The notes beneath the pieces were generated by a model. It worked only from the letters and a program-made list of their open reading frames with translations. It had not been told where the DNA came from and ran no database searches. A DNA stretch of 35,575 bases from the NCBI GenBank assembly GCA_000697055.1, contig JNDT01001050.1, forward strand, positions 1-35,575, read 5' to 3'. This document shows positions 10,271 through 21,647 of the stretch, one piece after another (the first letter of the stretch is position 1; every line of letters begins with the position of its first letter). Source of the DNA: Saksenaea vasiformis B4078. Taxonomy: Eukaryota; Mucoromycota; Mucoromycetes; Mucorales; Saksenaeaceae. The translations under genes were made by a program, and so were the position numbers.

Positions 10271-12521
10271 GATCCTCGCTTTTGAGCAGCTTTTCTAACT
10301 TCCTATTAGGAAGAAAAAGGAAAAAAAGGGGAAGGGAAATCGTCGTCCCCCAAATGCCGCTTCTTGTTTTACAATACGTATATACAACCCACTTTTGATA
10401 CCTCTGATTACCTATCACCTTTTCTCTTCGCTGCTTCTGAACCTATAAATTGTAGCGGGAAAAATGCAGCATCCATACCGAATGATGTTCAGAACGTATA
10501 TACTGTAACGATCCTCTAATTATGCTGCACCCATCGTTGACAATGGCCAACTATGAAACCATTCTGTGTAACCATCTCCCCCAAAGCATGTCGGAGTCGA
10601 ATTACTTTCAAAAGCTCTTGCAATAATCGCAGAATCGGTACCGTTTATCAGAACATAGGAAAGAGAAATTTCAAACACGTCTCTTATGTTGCTTGGATTG
10701 GGTTCTTCAACACATCTGTGCTGGATTTATTACTTATCGAAAAAATCGTCTCAATTTCAAGAGGAAAAGCTATACAGATTATTGAGTGGTTCGTTGACTG
10801 TCCTGGGTGCGCCAGATTAATCCCCAGCTTGTAATTCACTGAACCACTGGTTCGGTCTTTTCCCACAAAGACTTCTTTGCAAACCCTCAGATATGTTTTC
10901 TGGCTTACTGTTTATTGAACCTTTTTTGCGCCTCTAAACAAATTATGCGTCCATGAAGAGCCGGTATTGCGCTGTGAGAAAACTAAAATCCGATCATCAG
11001 TTAATGAACTGACAACAAACCATACGTTTACTTACATCGACTTGGCTCTCGGTGGACGCATAACTTATTGGAGCACCGTATGATAAATCGTTACATTAAT
11101 AAAAAGGAACTACTTCTCGGCGTCAAGACGCATCACTTCCAGGGCAAAATCTATTTGATTCGAATGTAACATGGTATCATTTAATGCAAAGCCTCACCCA
11201 AAATCTAGTGTTATGTGAAGTTATCCTGATGAAAATCGAGTTCACCTCTGCATTCGTCCTATTATTTTTGTCCTCTATTGTAGTGTACCTGGTCTTTCCT
11301 ATATGTACTTTGAAACCAGAGAATATGTCAAATGACCCAGGGTTCAAAGGCCATCATGAAAAATCGTTTTTATACGGTGTGTACTTTTAAGATGAAGCTT
11401 CTTTATGAGGTACACAATGTCTCTCCGGCGGAACCTACGGATAAATTGGCGATTTAAACCAGAAGCGCCTAGAGATCGTTCAGGATAGCCACGCTGAACT
11501 GGTTCATCTCAGCCTTTTTTTGCTTGAATACATCTGTCCGTTGGTTGTACGTCCTAACGACGACCAGGCATATGAATGGAGTTTCCAACAACGAGTCGAA
11601 GAGTCCACCATATGCCTTTTCTGTATATTTAGTCCTGCCTGTACTATGCGCCATGTTTGCTGGCCTGAGATCCAGCCCCAGCGGAGGTTGTATAGAGCTG
11701 CTAAGCAAGACGGCTGTCTAGGAAGGGCTTCACCAACTATCTCTGGTGTGAGCGGGCTGGTATCATTAATAAAAGATAGTGGGGATTGGTAGCTATTGTC
11801 TGCATGTGAAGACGTATTAGCGCACGTGGAATGAGGATACTTTCGAAGTGATTGGCTATGGATTTGGCAGCAGTAGCAAAGTAGTGAATCCCTTGGCTTG
11901 GGAGGATTGTGGATGGAGGATGCGTCCGTAATTAGCTCATTTCGCCCTCTTACAGTCTGGTAGTTTCACCATTGATCATCTCGTCATGGAAGGCGCACCA
12001 TCTTTACCATCGCCTGTTATCGATGGATCGTCATACTTCTGCCCAAACTTCCTTGTGGTGGATCCATCACGATAGTTACAATTTTCCATCCGCTATTGTC
12101 TATAGTAAGACTCTCCTTGGTCGCCAGCGGTTGGTAGCTCAGGTGTTCAAAAACGGATATCAAAGGATGGTGCCTGTTTCATGTCTAGGCTGTCATCCAG
12201 AGCGCCGTAGGTAGAGGTACATAATGCGTGGTAGAGGTGTTTTAACGAGGGCATAACCCTATCATGTAGGAATGAGCCAGACTGGGCGTGCGTGTTCCAG
12301 GTGAAACATTGTACACAGCGATCCTATCGACCTTGGTTCTAGTAGTTCCCTTTATCGCCAGAAACTGTCTGACGAGACAATGTATCACTACATACGCCCA
12401 AGGGTTGTGCAACAACGCATCCTGGTAATGCGAATTTCCTGAATAGGGTGTCTGAGACACCGCTTTCAATTTTTTGTGCGTCTTTTTCTCATTTCCTTTT
12501 TGCCAAACTTGTCCAAAGACA
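10271..12521. other. 2.2-kb gap with decayed-looking open frames
   Basis: No gene I can name. Between about 11480 and 12330 both strands contain exon-like frames of 40-100 codons. On the minus strand these include a frame with LAALYNLRWGWISG (about 11510-11810) and one with LATKESLTIDNSGWKIV (about 12030-12190). They are separated by stops and frame changes without convincing splice sites. On the plus strand, about 11951-12075 is an open stretch behind a CTCTTACAG acceptor-like site. A 68-codon frame at 11184-11390 (+) has one hydrophobic segment. These may be a dead gene or transposon relic, or chance. No confident call. Confidence 0.3.
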
Positions 12522-13189
12522 ATGGGTTGCTGTGGAAGCAAAGAAGCCCACGATGAAGTTCGTTTAAACCTAGCCATGGTCCTACATTGGCTAACGATCA
12601 TTTATAGGACGATCTTCAAGCACCTTTATTGAACAATGACGAGATAGTAGGCGACAGGTAGGGAAGGAAAAAAAAAACTTACGAATGCTCCTTCGTTTTG
12701 CTCATGGCGAACCCCTTGTAGACGAATGAACTACCAAGCAGTCGAAGCATTTGATGTTAAGAAGGAACAAGAAGTTTGGAATGAGGTGATAGACCGAACT
12801 ACCCAGTGAGTAGTAACAAGAAAGAAAAAAAAAGATCAAGGGTTTTCTTGTTTCTGACGATGACCAGAAATTTAATCGACATATCATGCTCGAATACAGA
12901 GCCGCTGCAAAATCGGGATATACAGGAGCGCGTTGAAAAGTATCGCGATTTGCTGGATCAAATGGATACAAAACAGACTCCTGCACAACCACTGGAAAAC
13001 AATCTGTCAGCTACCGACATCCTGTTAAGTGCAAAACCTTATGGTGGCATGACAGATGGCGAACTGGATAGTTTATATCAAGCGATGGATGATATTCAAG
13101 GAGCAATCCAACGAATTCAGGTTCAGCCTGTAGGAGACATGGTTGTCCACTTGACTATGACTGAAAACTCCATGATTCGAGCATATTAA
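12522..13189 (+). CDS. LAMTOR1: Ragulator/EGO complex lipid anchor, LAMTOR1 homologue
   Basis: Four exons: 12522-12557, 12608-12657, 12722-12805 and 12868-13189. They sum to 492 nt, or 163 aa plus stop, close to the ~160 aa of animal LAMTOR1. It starts MGCCGSKEAHDE: Gly2 for N-myristoylation and Cys3/Cys4 for palmitoylation, the lysosome/vacuole anchor of this family. Next comes an acidic dileucine-type stretch, DDLQAPLLNNDE. The middle RTTQNLIDIS...ERVEKYRDLLDQ and the end AIQRIQV...MVVHLTM match the helices and closing strand of LAMTOR1. Known role: tethers the Ragulator complex and Rag/Gtr GTPases to the lysosome or vacuole for TORC1 amino-acid sensing. The first three exons are too short for ORF scans. 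The exon 1 donor (GTTCGT) is weak; the other sites are good. It converges on POL12, with 42 bp between stop codons. Confidence 0.85.
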
Positions 13190-13231
13190 AAAAAATGCTT
13201 TTATTATTATTATTGTTTGTACATTTTTGCT

Positions 13232-15535
13232 TTACAGCTTTATCAAATCAACTCGTGTACGTTCCCACACCTTCGCTTCGTCACCCACACTGTTATTCGG
13301 TCGACGTGGTGGTGGATGGACCACCACATGTGCATAAGTTCCACCCGATTTTCGTTTCGACAAATAGCCTGGATTGATGCATACGACATTGTCCACCAAC
13401 TAAACCAGTCATCAGTCTGAGAAGAGAGAGCAAAGCGATGACTTACCTTTGTAAAGTGTTTGAGTTGTGACGGAAGTATCAGGATATCTGGTGTAAGGTG
13501 TATCTGAATATCTGGCATTCTTTCAGCATCGATGCTGTCGCCCATTGCGGTTGGATAAAGTGGATAAAAGCTGTGATGACAATAAGCAAAAAAAAAAAAA
13601 AGGCTATTTTGAAGAGAAGCAATTTACCTTCGTTGTTGTAGCAAATGCTGTGTTAACCGACTTAATCGGTCAACTTGTGTTTTACTCCTATTGCATGTCA
13701 GTCAATTGATAAAAGAACCTGTACTCCTTCTTACTTCGCAATCTCCTCTCGACTCAAGCTGGACAACGTATCAATGTTACCTATCGTGAATGTAGTGCCG
13801 TTGATTTCTATGGATGCAGGGTTGCTTAATGACTGAACACCATTTGGTAGTAACAGGTTGCTGATCGGTGGTTGAGGAAACATGGGATATTCATGAATCA
13901 TATCACTAGCATGAGGCATCACCAAAATCCGTGTTGCTGGACACTCCGCTGCCAGCCGCTCAAGGCGTCTGCGAATTTGGGCTTCGAAAAGTGTCTCTGG
14001 TAAACAATCTATCGCTCCTGTAGCAATCATTGGATGGTTCTCCGACACAAATGGCCCCAACTATACGCACGTTTAGTCCAAAGTCCAATTGCTCGCATCG
14101 TACCAGTAACAAAACGTCAGGCTTCTGTTGAACACATTTCTTTATCAATTCGTCTAGCGGCTGATATACCAAGTCGTCATCCAATGTATAGGGTCCGGCA
14201 GCAACGATCATATCTACTGCCTGTTCTTCGACCTTAACACCCTGCTGTGCTTTCTCTGCACGGAAAGAAGATGGGATTGGTGGCTTTTGAACGATGAGCA
14301 TCCGTTTTACTGCTTCGCTTAGACTCACATACCATCAAAAATTTATCCACAGTAAATGCCTTGCCAGTGTTGTTAATGCCTTCTACAGCCACAATCTACA
14401 TAGCGTTAGGCTATATCGCATAAATAGCCTTCTCACCTGTCCCGGGAAAAGAGAATATCTATCCACACGATCTAGATCAAGCTTGATCCGTTTACCCATA
14501 CCCAGTTGCCTAGAGGTCTCCAACTGAATCGATTTCTCATTTAATTTGCCATCATCTGTCTCGCAGCAGATACGCCCAACAGCAACAATTGAACTCTGAA
14601 AGAAGAACATTAAGTTAAAGGGTAGTAGTAACGTACTAACTTGCCTGGTTCGAACGAGTTGGATTGCCAAATTCACCCTGTAATCCATACGACTCATCAA
14701 TCGCCTCTGCAATATACTCGATCCAATCATCCAACCCTGTGAAACATGTTAACTCGTTTATTATCCCACAAATTGCTTTCACCTTCTGCTTTGTCCTTGA
14801 TTTTTTCAAACATGTACCGGTACTGCCCGACAGGTTTCTGTGCTAGGCTGATGGATACCTGGTTGTCGTTTGCTACGGATTGATTTCTCATGGGAAGATG
14901 TGCATTGTACTGTTCATCAACACTGTGAGCTAATTTACGTCGCGCAAGTTGCGATGAAGATTGGGATCTATAACGCATGATTAGTAAATCCATTTACACC
15001 TTGTCAATTGACGTACTTTTGTGCATAGGTTATACTGGCTTCTGTGTCAACTGCCATTGCTGAGCGTCCTGAAGGAATAGCGTTGCCTCCTAAGAGGCCT
15101 CCCACACTAGTAATAATACAATAAACAATACGCCACTTGTGAAAGCAGAGAAAATAGTTTTCTACTACTCACAAGTCTTCGAGATTAGTGCTGGAGGAAG
15201 CTGGGAAACTGGAGAAACCGAATGTCTTCTCTTTTTTTATTTCTTGCGACTTCTGCTCCAGCAGCTTTTGTTCAAATTCGCGTTGAAGTTGATTCTTCAT
15301 GAGTCGGACGTTCTCTACAGTGGGTGTCGCCGGCATATTGCTGTTCACAGTAAAGGCTTCCCACTTGAAATGGAGATCCTCCGCTGTCAAGTTGTAAAGT
15401 CTACACAGGGAAGACACTTCGCATGATTAGCATGTTGTAAATAACGGTGCTGGCAGACTAACATTCATCGAGCACCTCGCTGTGTTCTTGGTTTGTTAAC
15501 TGGAATGTTCGAATAAGCGTATCGCGAAGGGACAT
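13232..15535 (-). CDS. POL12: DNA polymerase alpha-primase, B subunit
   Basis: Twelve exons: 15463-15535, 15173-15416, 15017-15106, 14783-14967, 14645-14736, 14437-14595, 14333-14395, 14104-14283, 13735-14060, 13628-13687, 13447-13570, 13232-13399. They total 1764 nt, or 587 aa plus stop (human POLA2 is ~598 aa). Seen: an N-terminal helical domain ending LTAEDLHFKWEAF; YRYMFEKIKDKAEGLDDWIE; an OB-fold part with FGNPTRSNQ and VAVGRI; then the inactivated phosphoesterase domain with AAGPYTLDDDL, KPDVLLLLGPFV, VMPHASDMIHEYPMFPQPP, and the C-terminal VCINPGYLSKRKSGGTYA. The B subunit is non-catalytic and scaffolds primase-polymerase alpha in replication initiation. Intron 5 reads as a GC-AG intron (CAG|GCAAGT), needed to keep frame. 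It is divergent with PRMT3 through a 179-bp shared promoter. Confidence 0.93.
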
Positions 15536-15714
15536 GGTACGTTAAGAAAGGCGCGCGCGTTTTTCCCGCGTCGCTGCTCAAAGGGGAAATTGAGGCAACT
15601 TCAAAGCCGTCCGCGAAGACTGCTTTCTGTGTGTCCTGGAGGGACTGCTCTCTGTGTTCGAAGGAAACCTCGCACTTTCGTTTCTTGTTTGAACAACCAG
15701 ATCGATCGATCAGC
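15536..15714. promoter_or_regulatory. Divergent promoter of POL12 and PRMT3 with E2F/MBF-like site
   Basis: 179 bp separate the two start codons. At 15551-15572 the sequence GCGCGCGCGTTTTTCCCGCG contains TTTCCCGC, an E2F consensus core, and on the other strand ACGCG, the MCB/MBF core. Both are known G1/S elements, and POL12 is a classical S-phase gene. No TATA box is obvious. The site assignment is by motif only. Confidence 0.6.
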
Positions 15715-17967
<2,253 letters not shown>

Positions 17968-19439
17968 AGCGTATATTCTCTCATTTCATACTGCAATTGA
18001 ATCGTTTCTTTACACTATTCTAAAAATAAAATTTTGCATCCCATAAAAGAGCCAGGTTTTTTTTTTTACTAAGGAAGAGTTGATCCTTTAGTACATGCTT
18101 TTTGCTTATCCGGAGATAGTGTTTGTTTGATCAGCATAAGACATCCATGTTAGGTAAACGTAGCGATACTTGGATGTCACCTCTTCGAATTTTGTTATCA
18201 GCTGCTCATCTCTCAATTCACACTTCTCCATCATTGCGTGCGCATATCTCAATAGCTTGCGCGTGTCTGTGCGTAAATGCGATGTCAGCGTCGCTCTCGA
18301 TAATCTTTCACTTTTGTGAATTTTTCTTTTAGAACTCTTTCCATTGCTTGTCTTTACTAGTAACTGTAACTGCTATCCCGCGCCTTGAGACGCGAGTGAA
18401 ACGCGGCTCTTCATTGGCGTCTATGCATTATGCTATCTATGTTTATTAGATAGGTTCTTCTTAAGCGACGACCTGACAGAAAAGCAACAGAAATGGAAAA
18501 AAAGCTTACAAAGTGAGATAGAATTGAGTGGGGATGGGAAGTAATATGCTTGATGAGCATCTTTAAGAACAAGCGCCTATCAGTAAATAGCCTACGTTTT
18601 GAATTTATTCCTATCGCCATGATATTAGCATCAGTAAACTACTGGTAAGAAGATACCAAGTGCTTTGTGATTCTGGCGAAAGGTCTGGTCAAGAGTGAAG
18701 TTCGCCACTCATTCCAGCGTGATTCATCTGCTTTTTGTCTGAAGCGAATATCCAATAACCATCAAAGTCCATCGCTTCTTGAGAAGAATGTCCACTTTTG
18801 GTAGAGACCCTTGATTCAATGCATATGCGCATATAAAAACTAGTGAATCCCTTGATCTTTCGTTTTTCGCTCTTCGATAATACCGAAACAATATCTACAA
18901 GAGGAAACTCGAAATAAAGAACGAAAGATGGTGATACAATCATCGGACCCAGGCCCTCATAGGTAGAATGACCTTTCCGTTTATCAGGCCAATATCTTGG
19001 CATGAAAAACATCGGATATAGATTTATCGCAGATGACGCACTGAAGTGACGTACAGAAAGCGCACTCTTCATTCGAAGCTGATGTATCTTCAGCGGAGTC
19101 TGACTATGCCACTGTTTCCGACCCTCCCTTTTCTTTCTTTTAAAAGAGGTGGCTGTGTTGATGGCCTTGAACAATGCTATCAAGGACCCGTCCTATAGTA
19201 TAGGAACAGATCCAGTAGATATGTAAGGGAAAAGAAGTCGAACTACTTTTCCGGTGTCTTGTGGCTCGGCGTTTTCTTTAAATTATGGATTAATCGTTGT
19301 TGACGCCGAAAGTTGTTTACCAACATTACGCGATACGACCGAGGCCTTCCGAAAGAAGTTGTCGGTGTTGGAAGGATATGTAACACGGTTCGTCGCACAG
19401 CTCATACACTAGTCGTCCTTCTTCCACTTGTTCGATCAA
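17968..19439. other. 1.5-kb gap with unassigned open frames
   Basis: PRMT3 3' flank, then DNA I cannot assign. The minus strand has a 164-codon frame at 18689-19183 that opens without ATG and has internal ATGs; its composition is not convincingly coding. The plus strand has exon-like pieces: about 18660-18806 (contains FQRDSSAFCLKRISNN), about 19150-19222 (contains ALNNAIKDPSYSIGTD before a GTAAGG donor) and about 19295-19412 (contains EAFRKKLSVLEGYVTRFVAQ, ending in TAG 28 nt before the HV1 start). They could be a small unrecognised plus-strand gene. I could not join them into one frame. Confidence 0.35.
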
Positions 19440-20209
19440 ATGACCTCGTATGGTACCGTAGGCACTGAGTTCACGTCGCTCGAGAACCAGCGCAACTCAT
19501 CTACTCCTTCATGGCGTGAAAGACTCGGCGAATTCTTGGAAAATGAAAAGCTGCATCTCACAGTTTTGGGCTTAACATTGGTTGACACCTTGTGCGCCTT
19601 GATCCAAATTCTATATACCTTTTTCCACGAATGCCAGACCGATTTACCCGTTGCAAACATGTATGATTCTTTGCGACACCACTGGATCATAGCATTTGAA
19701 ATGGCTGAAGTTATCGGGATGGGCATCACATCGCTCTTCTTGTTTGAACTTATTCTCTGTCTGGTTGCCTTTGGACCAAAATACTGGTTCCCAGGATGGC
19801 CTCACTGGAAACTTCATATTTTTGATTTGATCGGTACTGAAGAAAGCTGTGCGTATCGGTGCATGAAAACCTAAAAAAGAATATTTTATTTTTTAGTCGT
19901 GTCAACCACCTTTATTCTTGATGTGGTGCTACATGGTAAAGAGCGCGAAGTTGTGGGGTAAGTGAACCATGAAATTTTGTAGGATCCAGACACTATACAT
20001 ATCACACACACATGTATTTTTGTAGACTTTTGATTGTCCTGCGTCTCTGGCGTATTGTGAAGGTGGCAGATGCTGTTGTCATGGGCATCAGTTACAGAAA
20101 CCAACAGGAGTTAGAGCAACTCCGAGAAGCCAATCATACTTTGGAGAAGCAACTGCGACACGAACGCAAGTTACGCGAAGAGCTGGAAGCGAAACTGGAG
20201 CATAATTAG
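19440..20209 (+). CDS. HV1: Voltage-gated proton channel (Hv1 type)
   Basis: Three exons: 19440-19833, 19897-19957, 20026-20209. They total 639 nt, or 212 aa plus stop. It is a voltage-sensor domain without a separate pore. S1 contains LGLTLVDTLCALIQIL, with the Asp that acts as proton selectivity filter in this family. S2 contains LFLFELILC (Glu). S3 contains IFDLIGVVSTTFILDVV (two Asp). S4 contains LLIVLRLWRIVKVAD. The C-terminal ~35 residues (QQELEQLREANHTLEKQL...) form a coiled coil, as in dimeric Hv1. The family signature RxWRxxR is here RxWRxxK. Known role: depolarisation- and pH-gated proton extrusion at the plasma membrane; homologues exist in other fungi. The start is the first ATG after an in-frame TAG at 19410-19412. 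It converges with NDUFAF2 (47 bp between stops). Confidence 0.92.
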
Positions 20210-20256
20210 ATTTATTTTGATCCTTAGTTCTATACAGATTAAATACAATGGTTGCT

Positions 20257-20963
20257 TCAGCGTCTAGAGCTTGAAGGAGTCCATTCGCCAGGTTGGAATG
20301 TGTCACCTTGACCTTGAGGTTGAGTTGTTGTTTGTGTGTTTCCGCCATCTTCTTTTGCTATGCATTGCATTAGAAATAAGACGCCAATAATGTATTCTTA
20401 CGTGTAGCTGCACCCAGTTGTGGCGCCTGTTCGTCTGATTTTTGCTGCTGCAATTCCAATTTTCGCTATTCAATCCTAGTTTAGGCATGTACGTCATCTA
20501 ACATCTTTCTTCCTTACTTGTTGCCACTCTTGTTCTACCCGATGCGCTCGTTCTTGGATAATTGCCTTTCGCCTTTCTTCCAGTAATAAGTCCTGAACTG
20601 AAGGTGCCTCGTATCGAGTATGCCGTAACCACGCCTGCCATTGCACTGTCCTTTTTGTTTAAAAATTCGATGCCGTATCGTTATGTGTTATACACCCACC
20701 TGGGATTTGCTCTTGTCGGAAAAAGGCATAATCAGGTTCTTCCTTCATTTGTACCCAGCGTTTTTCTCGTCCACCTATGTCCATGTTAAACGATCGTCGG
20801 GATCTCAAGCTTGCATAAGCTACTTACCAAGGGGATTGGGCATTTCCCAGTATTCATTTCCATCCAGATCTGTGCCAACTAAGACATGTTTCTTCCAGGG
20901 AAATCGGGTAGCTTTGTACTCCTGACTTATGCGTTTCAAGATCGAGAATGCAGGTCTTGACAT
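20257..20963 (-). CDS. NDUFAF2: Mitochondrial complex I assembly factor, NDUFAF2/B17.2L (NDUFA12-like)
   Basis: Five exons: 20828-20963, 20700-20774, 20518-20645, 20402-20465, 20257-20351. They total 498 nt, or 165 aa plus stop. The N-terminal half has the NDUFA12-family core: LVGTDLDGNEYWEMPNP, GGREKRWVQM and VQWQAWLRHTRYEAPS. The C-terminal half is a charged helix (EERRKAIIQERAHRVEQEWQQ region) and a Gln/Thr-rich tail ending PGEWTPSSSRR. The long helical tail and overall length favour the assembly factor (N7BML in Neurospora) over the structural subunit NDUFA12. Known role: joins late complex I intermediates in the mitochondrial matrix. The targeting signal is not obvious beyond the basic N-terminus. 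ATG at 20961-20963. Confidence 0.85.
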
Positions 20964-21647
20964 TTTTGATTGCCAGGCCCTTTTCACCAGCAGGAAACAG
21001 ACCCCACACTACAAATTCACGGTATATATATTTAACCGAAGTGGCTTATGGCTTGCCATGTGCGTTACAGATGTGAAGAATTGGGAAAAGAGGGGAAAAA
21101 AAAAGTTGATAGAAAAGTAGGACAATCACGTATTAAAAAAATCGACAGACTTGGCACACAGAAGCAATGGATGAGTAAAGCATGATCAACAGTGTGATCA
21201 ACCCACTGAGGATAAGATAGATACCTTTTTACCTGAACACAGTAAGAAGGATATATAGCAAATTATCTTTCTCATGTTGTCTGGATTGTGCTCGTCAACA
21301 TGTCTCATCTGACTTTGTTACTTGTCCAGAAATAATTAAAAAAAAAAGTGGGAAGACTTTACTGGATCTCGAGAAAACATTTCCACAGACTGGATGCACA
21401 CAGTTTTCCAGCCAGATCAGAAAAATAAATGGTTACAGTCGTTACTTCCGGGCGGATGCGATCTACAGATGTTGCATGCGGTTTTGCACAAAACTTTTTA
21501 AATTATTTGGTGTGGCATTCAACCGAGTTAATACAAGTAATGACACTGTATCGTCAAGTAAAGTGCAGAAAATCTGCCTTACTCTTTTAATAAATGCAGT
21601 AAGCTAAAGTGAATGATACAAATTTACATGTTGCTGGTGTATTATAA
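20964..21647. other. Gap between NDUFAF2 and RAD26, no gene seen
   Basis: 684 bp, AT-rich, holding the NDUFAF2 upstream region and the RAD26 3' flank. No supported coding frame, RNA gene or clear motif. Confidence 0.5.

Noticed and set aside
12242..12601. 119-codon minus-strand frame over the LAMTOR1 5' end
   Set aside because: It overlaps the MGCC exon and its upstream region; the composition is not convincing and I could find no neighbouring exons.
12702..12992. 96-codon minus-strand frame
   Set aside because: It is antisense to LAMTOR1 exons 3-4, whose spliced plus-strand reading is clearly coding.
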